Source: CAMBDS01 sp964355675
GTDB lineage: Bacteria > Electryoneota > AABM5-125-24 > Hatepunaeales > Hatepunaeaceae
DNA: 35,785 nt
Reading direction: 5' to 3'
Assembly: GCA_964355675.1 (NCBI GenBank)
Contig: CAYHEC010000032.1
Coordinates: forward strand, 1 to 35,785
A model generated the notes under the pieces. That model made no database searches. It was not told where the DNA came from and saw nothing but the letters and a program-made list of their open reading frames with translations. Shown here in pieces: positions 7,082-14,465 of this stretch (positions within the stretch are counted from its first letter, which is position 1; each line of letters opens with the position of its first letter). The position numbers were made by a program, and so were the translations under genes.

Positions 7082-7732
7082 ATGAGTAATCAATCAGATC
7101 AATTACGCTTCCAAATCGTATTGGAAGAATATAAAGTAGTAAGAGCAGAAGCTTTACAGCTCAATGCACAGATTTATCTCGCGTTTTCAGCATCGATCTT
7201 GCTTGGCTTTAGTGCAATAGGATGGCTGTTCGGCCAAGACAAATTACAACTCCATCACCTACTTGCTCCTTTATTTAGCATAATCATTCTTTCAGTCGGT
7301 GACTTTATAGTACTTCAGCGCAACAGATTAGCGCATCGATTGGCATTATTCTGTAAGCTATTTATAGAGCCAAAATTGCCAGATATTAAATGGAGCAACA
7401 CGTACTTTCTGTATCGAAAGGTCTATAAAAGCGATAGTTTTTTAGAAAATTTCCTTTCCCCTTTAGTAGAACGAATCGCTGAGGGAATGCATATCGTGAT
7501 TGTATTACTGCAACATGTATTTATTTTATTTACTGTACTTCTGTGCGGTGGTCTTATAGGTCATGGCGAATCAATTGATATTATAACATATAAGGCCTGG
7601 TCATTAGTTGTCATTTTAATTGAGATTTTTGTTATTTGGTTTGTTCAGCACCCTATCTATCGAATTATGGTTAAATATAAGCCTATTGAACAAGCATTTT
7701 CATTGATAAAGAAAGCGTTAGAAGAAAATTAG
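7082..7732 (+). CDS. Four-TM hypothetical membrane protein
   Basis: A 216-aa protein not assigned to a named family. It has an N-terminal amphipathic helix (LEEYKVVRAEALQLNAQI), a TM pair at about residues 30-50 and 58-80, a central soluble loop with a WSNTYFLYRKVY motif, and a second TM pair at about 138-160 and 170-190. The gene is clearly AT-rich relative to pdhB or lipA. Its position next to the DUF4145 gene suggests a two-gene accessory module. A defence or stress role would be speculation. Confidence 0.6.
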   Translation: MSNQSDQLRFQIVLEEYKVVRAEALQLNAQIYLAFSASILLGFSAIGWLFGQDKLQLHHLLAPLFSIIILSVGDFIVLQRNRLAHRLALFCKLFIEPKLPDIKWSNTYFLYRKVYKSDSFLENFLSPLVERIAEGMHIVIVLLQHVFILFTVLLCGGLIGHGESIDIITYKAWSLVVILIEIFVIWFVQHPIYRIMVKYKPIEQAFSLIKKALEEN

Positions 7733-7834
7733 CGTAAAATAACAAGTATATTTTCGAGTAAGTTAATTGAGGAAGAATTCACCTTCCATTAAGAAATCGA
7801 AACGCATCACATCAATTACAGGATAAACAACATA

Positions 7835-8068
7835 ATGCCTAAATCCACCAACGGAACGTCCGTTACCGCCAATCCACGTTCTGCGCAAATCCTGCGAGAC
7901 GCGGCTGGCAAGCAAGTAGGCGTCTTCCTCGATATAAAGACATACCAACATCTCTTGAGGCAAGCTGAGGATGCGTTCGATGCCCGACTCATCAGCGAGA
8001 CTCTTGATGATGAGAAAATCCCGTGGGAAGTCGCAAAGGCTGAACTGAAAAGGCTTGGCAAAATTTGA
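7835..8068 (+). CDS. Antitoxin of a type II toxin-antitoxin pair
   Basis: A 77-aa protein of Phd/RelB-like character. The N-terminal half (LRDAAGKQVGVFLDIKTYQHLL) resembles the DNA-binding Phd/YefM beta-alpha segment, followed by an acidic helix. Its stop overlaps the next start by four bases (TTGA), so translation is coupled to the toxin. It likely neutralises the toxin and represses the operon, as known for this class. AGGAT lies upstream of the ATG. Confidence 0.75.
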   Translation: MPKSTNGTSVTANPRSAQILRDAAGKQVGVFLDIKTYQHLLRQAEDAFDARLISETLDDEKIPWEVAKAELKRLGKI

Positions 8069-8328
8069 TCTTTTCAGTCATTATTACACGCCGGGCACTG
8101 AGAGACCTTGCAGCCTGTCCAGACCATGTTACAAGGCGAGCGTCCGAAACAATCGAAAGACTTTCAATAAATCCGCGTCCGCCCGGATATGGAAAGATAC
8201 AAGACCATCCCGGGTGGTTTCGACTTAGAGTTGGCGATTGGCGAATCCTCTATTCAATCAATGATGCTGAACATAATTTAGAAATTCACCGCGTCATCCA
8301 TCGTAGCGAAGCTTACAAGAATAATTGA
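8065..8328 (+). CDS. RelE/ParE-family toxin
   Basis: An 87-aa protein with the RelE/ParE core: IITRRALRDLAACP, then GWFRLRVGDWRILYSIND, then IHRVIHRSEAY. The RLRVGDWRILY strand is characteristic. RelE-type members cleave mRNA on the ribosome while ParE members target gyrase; the sequence alone does not decide, though the basic RVGDWR and terminal HR-Y residues suit RelE. It starts at TTG inside the antitoxin stop. Confidence 0.85.
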   Translation: MIFSVIITRRALRDLAACPDHVTRRASETIERLSINPRPPGYGKIQDHPGWFRLRVGDWRILYSINDAEHNLEIHRVIHRSEAYKNN

Positions 8329-8340
8329 AATTGAATTCAT

Positions 8341-8368
8341 AAATGTCCCCAATACCAATAACAACCCT
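8341..8368. repeat. 28-bp direct repeat, copy 1 (mntA start)
   Basis: AAATGTCCC, C, then AATACCAATAACAACCCT. It is identical to 8981-9008 except for one base and covers the first nine codons of the nucleotidyltransferase gene. Confidence 0.9.
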
Positions 8369-8666
8369 CGACCCGGCTCGAATTGCTCCATTCTGCCAGC
8401 GCTACCGCATCCGCGAGTTCGCGATCTTCGGCTCAGCAGCGCGGGAAGAGCTTGTGCCAGACAGCGATATCGATGTATTAGTTGATTTTGAGCCGAGATC
8501 GCGCTACAGCCTGCTCGATCTTGTCGATATGCAGGAGGAACTGCAGGAACTCTTTGGACGACCGGTTGACCTCCTGACACGACCGGCTCTTAAACGTATG
8601 CGAAACCGCTTCCGCAAAGCCAACATAGAAGCAGGACTAAGGACGGTCTATGTATCGCGATCATGA
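8343..8666 (+). CDS. mntA: MntA-type nucleotidyltransferase antitoxin
   Basis: A 107-aa minimal nucleotidyltransferase. GSAAREELVPDSDIDVLVDF at residues 30-49 holds the GS motif and the paired catalytic Asp42/Asp44. In type VII toxin-antitoxin systems MntA adds AMP groups to a Tyr of HepT and so inactivates it. It overlaps hepT by 17 bp, the standard order. Its first nine codons are nearly identical to those of lipA 640 bp downstream, so one of the two genes acquired its translation start from the other. Confidence 0.88.
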   Translation: MSPIPITTLDPARIAPFCQRYRIREFAIFGSAAREELVPDSDIDVLVDFEPRSRYSLLDLVDMQEELQELFGRPVDLLTRPALKRMRNRFRKANIEAGLRTVYVSRS

Positions 8667-8982
8667 CACGCTTGAAGACATTCGACTCGCGGCAGAACAG
8701 GCAATCGCCTATTGCAATGAAGTCAGCAAGCAACGATTCCGAACAAGCTCCCTTCACCAGGACGCGACCATCCGGCAGCTTGAGATTGTCGGTGAAGCAG
8801 TCAAGCGCCTCTCGGAGGGATTAAAGGCAAGGAATAAAAAGATTCAGTGGCGCAGGTTTGCCGGAATTCGCAATCTGTTGATTCACGAATATGACAGCAT
8901 CGACGTTGATAAAGTCTGGCAAGTCGTCAAACGCGACTTGCCAAAACTTCTTAATCAATTGCAATCTATTGTTTTAAAATAA
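8650..8982 (+). CDS. hepT: HepT-like RNase toxin (DUF86)
   Basis: A 110-aa all-helical HEPN protein. The R-X4-H-X-Y motif reads RNLLIHEY (Arg74, His79, Tyr81), where Arg and His are the RNase residues and Tyr the AMPylation target. The upstream helix IRQLEIVGEAVKRLSE is typical. It forms the type VII pair with mntA. Its stop codon abuts the lipA ATG with no gap and its last two bases belong to the 28-bp direct repeat. Confidence 0.88.
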   Translation: MYRDHDTLEDIRLAAEQAIAYCNEVSKQRFRTSSLHQDATIRQLEIVGEAVKRLSEGLKARNKKIQWRRFAGIRNLLIHEYDSIDVDKVWQVVKRDLPKLLNQLQSIVLK

Positions 8983-9008
8983 ATGTCCCAAATACCAATA
9001 ACAACCCT
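8981..9008. repeat. 28-bp direct repeat, copy 2 (lipA start)
   Basis: This second copy of 8341-8368 has one mismatch (A for C) and encodes the first residues of LipA (MSQIPITTL). The two copies bracket the mntA-hepT module exactly. Confidence 0.9.
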
Positions 9009-9951
9009 ACGAACCGCACCCCCTCCTGCCTCCCCAGCAAGCGTGGGGGAAGTCAGAGCCCCCAAGCCCCCCTGGCTGAAGATCAAACTCGCCAACAGCG
9101 AGACCTTCGGCGAGGTAGCCGGTCTGTTGAAAGACCAGAACCTCAACACCGTCTGCCGCTCGGCGCGTTGCCCGAACATCGGCGAGTGCTGGGGACGCGG
9201 CACGGCAACCTTCATGGTCATGGGCGAAATCTGCACCCGCGGCTGCCGCTTCTGCAACATCTCGACCGGCAAACCGGAAGCCCTCGACCACGACGAACCG
9301 CGCCGACTTGCCGAAGCCGCCGCCACGATGCACCTCAAGTGGGTTGTCGTCACATCGGTTGATCGCGACGACCTGCCCGACGGAGGAGCGGCTCATTTCA
9401 GGGAAGTGGTGCGGGAGCTCCGCGAAGCCATCCCCGGCGTCGGGATTGAGTGCCTCGTTCCTGACTTCCGCAAGAAGCTGACGGCCGTCGATGTCATAAT
9501 GCAAGACCCCCCCGACATCTTGAACCACAACATCGAGACCGTGCCGCGTCTTTACCGCCGCATCAGACCCGGAGCCGACTACCAACGCTCGCTCGACCTA
9601 TTGAAGGCGTTTGCTGAGCGTGGCTTGGTGACAAAATCAGGGATGTTCGTCGGGATCGGCGAGACAATGCCGGAAGTCTATGACGTGCTGAGGGATCTCA
9701 GAGCGCATGGCGTGCGTTCACTTACGGTGGGGCAGTACCTCCGCCCGACCGCCGAGCACGCCCCCATCGCCCGCTACGTCGATCCTCGTGAGTTCGACGA
9801 GCTTGCCGCTTTCGCCTATTCTATAGGCTTCGACCACGTCGCTTCGGGGCCGCTGGTAAGAAGTTCCTACAAGGCTGAGGAGGCGGTGGCAAGGTATGGG
9901 TTGGAATTGAAGTCCGGGAAGGTTGCCGGGATGGAAGCTCTGGCAGTTTAG
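8983..9951 (+). CDS. lipA: Lipoyl synthase
   Basis: A radical SAM enzyme that inserts two sulfurs into protein-bound octanoyl groups. The auxiliary cluster ligands are CRSARCPNIGEC (Cys58, 63, 69) and the SAM cluster is CTRGCRFC (Cys84, 88, 91). VTSVDRDDLPDGGA, LNHNIETV and the terminal RSSYKAEE motif are all present. At 322 aa it carries a non-homologous N-terminal extension. That extension is made of a 28-bp copy of the mntA start plus a Pro-rich piece encoded by a palindromic repeat (9016-9060); family homology begins near WLKIKL at residue 31. The C-terminal tail KSGKVAGMEALAV is echoed at the end of the protease gene at 11104. GTG at 9043 is an alternative start. Confidence 0.96.
   Translation: MSQIPITTLRTAPPPASPASVGEVRAPKPPWLKIKLANSETFGEVAGLLKDQNLNTVCRSARCPNIGECWGRGTATFMVMGEICTRGCRFCNISTGKPEALDHDEPRRLAEAAATMHLKWVVVTSVDRDDLPDGGAAHFREVVRELREAIPGVGIECLVPDFRKKLTAVDVIMQDPPDILNHNIETVPRLYRRIRPGADYQRSLDLLKAFAERGLVTKSGMFVGIGETMPEVYDVLRDLRAHGVRSLTVGQYLRPTAEHAPIARYVDPREFDELAAFAYSIGFDHVASGPLVRSSYKAEEAVARYGLELKSGKVAGMEALAV
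9016..9060. repeat. Pro-rich-coding palindromic repeat in lipA
   Basis: A C-rich left part and TGGGGGA on the right form a stem around AGCAAGCG. It aligns over 45 bases with 14961-15005 in the E2 gene, and in both genes it is read as APPPA(S/P)PAS. Confidence 0.7.
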
Positions 9952-9953
9952 GA

Positions 9954-10070
9954 GGACGGATCTCCGTATCCGTCCATAGAGAGAAGGAGGACGGATTTCC
10001 GTATCCGTCGAGTAGGACATGCGTCCCCGCTTGTCGTTGTCCGGTACGACGGGGCTCCTTACCCATCGTC
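9954..10070. repeat. Hairpin repeats after lipA
   Basis: Two copies of the GACGGAT / ATCCGTC hairpin lie at 9954-9975 and 9989-10009, with CTCCGT and TTCCGT in their loops. A GGTACGACGGGGCTCC family repeat follows at 10043-10070. The rest of the gap to 10132 shows no gene. Confidence 0.85.
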
Positions 10071-10132
10071 TTTCCCACGCGGGCGGGAAACCAGTTGGAT
10101 TGTAATAGTTCTTTATCAATATAGGATCAGGA

Positions 10133-10996
10133 TTGGTAGCTCACGTATCGCTATTGATAGCTGTGGCGATATGGGGTGGTACCTTTGTCGCAATAAAGAT
10201 TTGCCTTCAGCAATTGGTTCCTATCGAAATAATCGGACTCCGGTTTATCGTCGGTTTGCCGGTGCTTGCATTGCTTGTGTATTTCAGTCGAGTTTCGTGG
10301 AAGATTGAGCGGAATGATCTACCTCGGTTACTCTTTGCTTCGATGATGTTAGTGTTGCAATTTCTCGCGCAAGCCTATGCGTTGACGATGACCACTGCTA
10401 CTAATACGGCATGGCTGGTTGCCGTTTCGCCGCTGGCGATAGCCATTCTTGGGGCGCTGGTGCTGAAGGAACACCTCGGGAAGACGACGATCATTGGCAT
10501 CTCGATTGCCACGGTTGGGGTAATTTTGTTAGTTTCCAAAGGTCGTCTGGCAGATCTTGGGTGGCTAAAAAGTGTTGGAGATTGGCTGGTTCTGTTTTCT
10601 GCAATTAATTGGGCAATTTATGCCATTGCGATACGGGATATTGTCCGGCGACGAGGGCCGCTACTTGTAACCCTGTTGGTTTATTTTCCGTTGACGCTTG
10701 TCGGAGTTGCTGGCCTTATCGTTTCAAATACTTTTACCAGATTACCTGACTTCTCAATGGCTGTGTGGTGGTGGCTATTGTTTTTAGCTGTTCCGGGGAC
10801 GCTTGCACATTGGCTCTGGAATGTAGGATTGTCTCAAATTGGCGCAGTCAAAGCAGGTATTTATATTTATCTTGAATCGATTACAACTACAATTATTGCC
10901 GTGCCATTGCTTCACGAGGCTTTCGGAATGGGATCTGCTATCGGAGCGGCGCTGATTATTGTAGGAGTACAGTGGGCGGAGCGAAAGGGACGGTAG
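10133..10996 (+). CDS. EamA/DMT-family transporter
   Basis: A 287-aa inner-membrane protein with about ten hydrophobic segments forming two EamA repeats. The first begins AIWGGTFVAIKICLQQL and includes the conserved ALTMTTATNTAWLVAVSPL; the second begins WLVLFSAINWAIYAIAIR. Family members export metabolites or amino acids; the substrate here is unknown. The TTG start at 10133 has AGGA six bases upstream. Its TAG stop is followed directly by a GACAGGTTTCC hairpin. It is unrelated to the lipoate pathway and looks like inserted cargo. Confidence 0.88.
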   Translation: MVAHVSLLIAVAIWGGTFVAIKICLQQLVPIEIIGLRFIVGLPVLALLVYFSRVSWKIERNDLPRLLFASMMLVLQFLAQAYALTMTTATNTAWLVAVSPLAIAILGALVLKEHLGKTTIIGISIATVGVILLVSKGRLADLGWLKSVGDWLVLFSAINWAIYAIAIRDIVRRRGPLLVTLLVYFPLTLVGVAGLIVSNTFTRLPDFSMAVWWWLLFLAVPGTLAHWLWNVGLSQIGAVKAGIYIYLESITTTIIAVPLLHEAFGMGSAIGAALIIVGVQWAERKGR

Positions 10997-11083
10997 GACA
11001 GGTTTCCAAACCTGTCACGGTACGACGGGGCTCCGTACCCGTCATCGCGTCTTTGCGAGGAACGAAGTGACGAAGCAATCCAG
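10997..11083. repeat. Hairpin repeats after eamA
   Basis: GACAGGTTTCCAAACCTGTC (10997-11016) starts at the base after the stop codon. A GGTACGACGGGGCTCC repeat follows at 11019-11047. Last comes a TCTTTGCGAGGAACGAAG ... GAAGCAATCCAG segment to 11083, whose end recurs at 11604-11616. Confidence 0.8.
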
Positions 11084-11103
11084 ACAAAAAAGGAAGGATA
11101 ACA

Positions 11104-11520
11104 TTGGGTTACGTTTACACAAATATCTCCCTCCTCAATCCGAAATTGTCAGACCTGCGACCAATTGAGGTAAGAGCGCTTGTCGATACGGGTTCGATGA
11201 CACTCTGTATTCCCGAGCATATTGCGCTTCAGCTTCAACTCGGTTCGACATCGACTCGTGTAGTTACAACCGCCGACGGCTCAAGCCATGTGGTCCAATA
11301 TGCTGGTCCGATAGAAATCCGCTTTGAGAATCGAAGTTGCTTTGTTGGCGCGATGGTGATGGGTGATGAAGTCTTGCTCGGAGCCGTCCCGATGGAGGAC
11401 ATGGACTTGGTGATTCACCCCTCTCGTCGGATAGTGACCGTCAATCCGGAAAATCCGAATATCCCGGGGGCGAAGGTGAAGGCAGGGAAGGTCGCTGGGA
11501 TGGAAGTTCTGGCGGTATGA
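11104..11520 (+). CDS. Retropepsin-like aspartic protease (clan AA), second copy
   Basis: A 138-aa protein beginning MGYVYTNISLLNP, with the active-site-like motif ALVDTGSMTLCIPE, then LLGAVPMEDMDLVIHPSRR and VNPENPNIPGAK. It is a better match to the stand-alone bacterial clan AA protease family than the gene at 2802. TTG start with AGGAAGGA upstream. The final 13 residues (KAGKVAGMEVLAV) match the LipA tail: 32 of 39 bases agree, and most differences are at third codon positions. It is followed by a DUF2283 gene, as a possible module. Target unknown. Confidence 0.82.
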   Translation: MGYVYTNISLLNPKLSDLRPIEVRALVDTGSMTLCIPEHIALQLQLGSTSTRVVTTADGSSHVVQYAGPIEIRFENRSCFVGAMVMGDEVLLGAVPMEDMDLVIHPSRRIVTVNPENPNIPGAKVKAGKVAGMEVLAV

Positions 11521-11523
11521 GGT

Positions 11524-11616
11524 AAGACAGGTTTCCAACCTGTCCGGTACGACGGAGCTCCGTACCCGTCGTCTTTCCCGCGCAGGCGGGAGCCGAAGGC
11601 CGCGAAGCAATCCAGA
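11524..11616. repeat. Hairpin repeats after protease gene
   Basis: GACAGGTTTCCAACCTGTCC lies at about 11525-11544, then GGTACGACGGAGCTCCGTACC, then a CTTTCCCGCGCAGGCGGGAG ... GAAGCAATCCAG segment. The order of repeat types is the same as after eamA, implying a composite repeat moved or duplicated as a block. Confidence 0.8.
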
Positions 11617-11634
11617 CAAACCAATAAGGGAAGA

Positions 11635-11838
11635 ATGAAAGTCACATACGACTCAGAAGCTGACGCGATGACGATCACTTTGAGCGACAATCGAATTAAG
11701 GAGAGCGACGAGATACGTCCCGGCGTCATTGCTGATTTCGGTTACGACGGCGGATTGGTGAGACTGGAAATCCTCGGCGCTTCCAAGATCATCGGCAATA
11801 CGAGCGAAATGCAGTTCGCGGTGCTCAAGGCGTCTTGA
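11635..11838 (+). CDS. DUF2283 protein, second copy
   Basis: A 67-aa protein: MKVTYDSEADAMTITL, then DEIRPGVIADFGYDGGLVRLEIL, the standard DUF2283 pattern. ATG preceded by AGGGAAGA. Function unknown. It directly follows the aspartic protease gene. Confidence 0.85.
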   Translation: MKVTYDSEADAMTITLSDNRIKESDEIRPGVIADFGYDGGLVRLEILGASKIIGNTSEMQFAVLKAS

Positions 11839-11849
11839 GGATCGATTTG

Positions 11850-11918
11850 ATCCGTCTTCCATCTCGTCGAATAGTATTTGTCAATCCAGAGGAGCCGAAT
11901 ATCCAGGGTGGTGCGCGG
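11850..11918 (+). pseudogene. Remnant of a retropepsin-like protease 3' end
   Basis: A frame here reads RLPSRRIVFVNPEEPNIQGG, very close to the HPSRRIVTVNPENPNIPGA segment of the protease at 11104, but there is no N-terminal catalytic part and no start. It looks like the decayed tail of a further copy. The remaining bases up to 12083 show nothing recognisable. Confidence 0.7.
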
Positions 11919-12083
11919 CTGCTTTGGCTGTCGAACATATCGTTGAGAAGGACGCTTTACTTGGCGGCACGGCACGGAAATTCAATCTGATGCGGAAGCT
12001 GGTGGCGATGAGTAAGGAAGAAAATACCTTTCGCTTCTCATCTTCTCAATCTTATTTAAAACAAAAGAGCTGGGTTACACACA

Positions 12084-13277
12084 ATGCCAATAATTACTCC
12101 TTCAAAGCTCGTTGACATCGAGCAGATTTTTCGACCGACCTTATCAACTGACAGGATCTTGATAGGGCTTCGCCCAGTCATCAAATGGGCAGGTGGTAAG
12201 GAGCGTGAACTTGCATATATACACCAAAACCTTCCAAACCGATTCGATGGATTCTTCGATCCATTTGTGGGAGGTGGTTCAGTATACCTGTCTGTATTTG
12301 CTAATCGTAAATATATTAATGACAAATCTTCAGAGCTAGTCGCCTTATATCAGTCAATCGCCGCTGGTGACAATCATTTCACTGCCACTCTTAAACTGAT
12401 AAATGACGCGTGGCAATCTCTAGAAGAAACGATCTCCTCCAATTCTGATTTCTGGCTGTCGCTTTATAATGATCTTAGAAATCTCGAGTCCTTGACGGAA
12501 TCTATAATAATCAAAATAAACAGCTACTTGCTTAATAACAGTGCTCTATTTAATTTTTCTATGTGGAGTAATGATCACAATTCACAGCTGTTAAGTCAAC
12601 TAAAGGAATCTATCGCTGCGAAATTGATTAGGATGCGGACAATTGAAAGTCGAACGCACTTATTGTCAGATTCTGATATTTTGAATAATATTGAATCTTC
12701 ACATAAAGCTGCATTCTATACATTTATCAGATTCCTCTATAATCATGACAATCATCTTGAAGCCGGTGGACATGTCCGAACGGCTTATTTTGTATTTATC
12801 AGGAATTTCGCATACAGCGGTATGTTTAGGTATAACGCTAATGGCTTTTTCAACGTTCCTTATGGTGGCATTGGGTATAATCGGAAGGATTTTGGAAGGA
12901 TAATTAATTATTTATCTTCAAAAAGACTAAGAGATTATCTGTCAAACACGACAGTTGAAAATTTAGACTTTCTCCAGTTCTTAAGGAAGCACACGCCCAG
13001 CCGCGATGACTTTGTATTCCTTGACCCTCCCTATGACTCCAATTTCAGCACCTATGCAAAGAACACTTTCGGACAAGACGATCAAAAAAGACTTTCTGAG
13101 TATTTAAAGCACGAGTGTGAGGCAAAATGGATGTTGATAATCAAGCATACAGATTTTATTCGAATGCTTTACATTGATTCAGGTCTCAACATTCGACGTT
13201 TTGATAAGAATTACTTGGTAAGCTTTATGAACCGGAACGATAAAGCCGCAGAACACCTTCTAATCACTAATTATTAG
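12084..13277 (+). CDS. D12-class DNA adenine N6-methyltransferase
   Basis: A 397-aa alpha-class methylase. The SAM-binding motif region reads KWAGGKERELAYI and FDPFVGGGSVYLSV near residues 35-70, and the catalytic motif is FLDPPYD near residue 313, with FSTYAKNTFGQDDQ after it as in Dam/D12 enzymes. The middle (residues 100-220) is a target-recognition region of unknown specificity. The HNH nuclease gene begins 11 bases after its stop, so the two probably form a type II restriction-modification system in which this enzyme protects host DNA. Base composition is AT-rich against the flanking lipoate genes, a sign of transfer. Confidence 0.9.
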   Translation: MPIITPSKLVDIEQIFRPTLSTDRILIGLRPVIKWAGGKERELAYIHQNLPNRFDGFFDPFVGGGSVYLSVFANRKYINDKSSELVALYQSIAAGDNHFTATLKLINDAWQSLEETISSNSDFWLSLYNDLRNLESLTESIIIKINSYLLNNSALFNFSMWSNDHNSQLLSQLKESIAAKLIRMRTIESRTHLLSDSDILNNIESSHKAAFYTFIRFLYNHDNHLEAGGHVRTAYFVFIRNFAYSGMFRYNANGFFNVPYGGIGYNRKDFGRIINYLSSKRLRDYLSNTTVENLDFLQFLRKHTPSRDDFVFLDPPYDSNFSTYAKNTFGQDDQKRLSEYLKHECEAKWMLIIKHTDFIRMLYIDSGLNIRRFDKNYLVSFMNRNDKAAEHLLITNY

Positions 13278-13287
13278 GGAATCCAGA

Positions 13288-14067
13288 ATGACAGAACGAA
13301 TAGCCGAATCAGAACTCATTCTACCGGCTCTCTACCTTATGAGCCAGGAAAGAGACAAGTTTATCGCCACAAGTAATCTAATAAGTGGACTTCGTGAAAT
13401 ACTGCACCCATCCGGTGAAGATCTAGAAATACTTGCAGCGAGAAACGACGATAAATTTTCTCAAAAGGTTAGAAACCTTAAGTCGCACGTAACCTTCCAA
13501 AGGGAGGGACTTGCTGAATACATTTCCTTGGGACAGCATGGTGGTGGTTTTAAAATAACAGCTGCTGGTGAGATCTACTTGTTAACCCGTATAGATGCAC
13601 TACAGTATTTAGTGAATCATGAAGACGAATTTGAACACGAGATACTGCGTGATGAACTGAAGAACTTAAACCGACCTGGGATAAAAGGACGAAACCCTTT
13701 ACCTTTTGACGAAAATGCTATTATACAAGAAGGGGCGCAAAAAACTACAGAATCAACTAAGTATGAGAGATCGAGAAAGTTAAGGGACTTCGCAATTACC
13801 CATTATAAGAAAGAAGGAAAAATTAGTTGCATTGCCTGCGGATTCAATTTCATGGACTTTTACGGTACTGAACTGGGTGGTGAATTCATAGAAATCCATC
13901 ATTTGAGACCAGTTTTTCAATATGAAACCGAAGACCTGAAAAAGACGTTTGAACGTGCTGTAATGAATGTTGTCCCATTATGTTCAAATTGTCATAGAAT
14001 GGTGCATAGGCGTTTACGTAATCCTTTAAGTATTGAAGAACTCTCCATAATAATCAAAAGGCAATAA
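13288..14067 (+). CDS. HNH restriction endonuclease
   Basis: A 259-aa protein. The N-terminal half (residues 1-115) looks like a winged-helix region (ALYLMSQERDKF, GGGFKITAAGEIYL). The C-terminal half is an HNH nuclease: CIACGF, FIEIHHLRPV, then NVVPLCSNCHRMVH, with two Cys pairs for zinc and the His-His...Asn...His core. Placed next to the methylase it is the likely cutting partner. AT-rich like its neighbour. The recognition site cannot be read from the sequence. Confidence 0.85.
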   Translation: MTERIAESELILPALYLMSQERDKFIATSNLISGLREILHPSGEDLEILAARNDDKFSQKVRNLKSHVTFQREGLAEYISLGQHGGGFKITAAGEIYLLTRIDALQYLVNHEDEFEHEILRDELKNLNRPGIKGRNPLPFDENAIIQEGAQKTTESTKYERSRKLRDFAITHYKKEGKISCIACGFNFMDFYGTELGGEFIEIHHLRPVFQYETEDLKKTFERAVMNVVPLCSNCHRMVHRRLRNPLSIEELSIIIKRQ

Positions 14068-14082
14068 TTAAGGAGTATTGGG

Positions 14083-14382
14083 ATGAACGCCTCGGTTAAC
14101 AACGCCCTCGCCACTGCACTTCACTTTGACGACGATAATCTCTGGGTCGAATTTGCCGATGGAAGACGCCTTGCCGTGCCGTTGGCATATCTGCCTTTGT
14201 TACGCAACGCAACACCAGCACAACAAATGAAATATGTCATCAGTGGTGGCGGAACCGGACTCCATTGGGAAGAACTCGACGAAGATATCCTTGTCGAAAA
14301 CCTTCTGCTTAGTATTCGTGTAAATAATAGGAAAAGACGTTCCGTACGAAAAACAATTGCATCACAACAAAGTCAGAATTAA
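14083..14382 (+). CDS. DUF2442 protein
   Basis: A 99-aa protein with the DUF2442 pattern: LWVEFADGRRLAVPLAYLPLL, then GGTGLHWEELDEDILVENLLL. AAGGAGT precedes the ATG. DUF2442 genes often sit next to DUF4160 genes in toxin-antitoxin-like pairs; no DUF4160 is present here, so it is an orphan. It follows the nuclease by 15 bases and may ride in the same cargo block. Confidence 0.85.
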   Translation: MNASVNNALATALHFDDDNLWVEFADGRRLAVPLAYLPLLRNATPAQQMKYVISGGGTGLHWEELDEDILVENLLLSIRVNNRKRRSVRKTIASQQSQN

Positions 14383-14465
14383 CTCCAGTTCGAATGGCAG
14401 GATTGCATACTAAACTCCTGCAAATCCTATCACAACAATAATTTTAAGTTTCTTATAGAGGCCCC

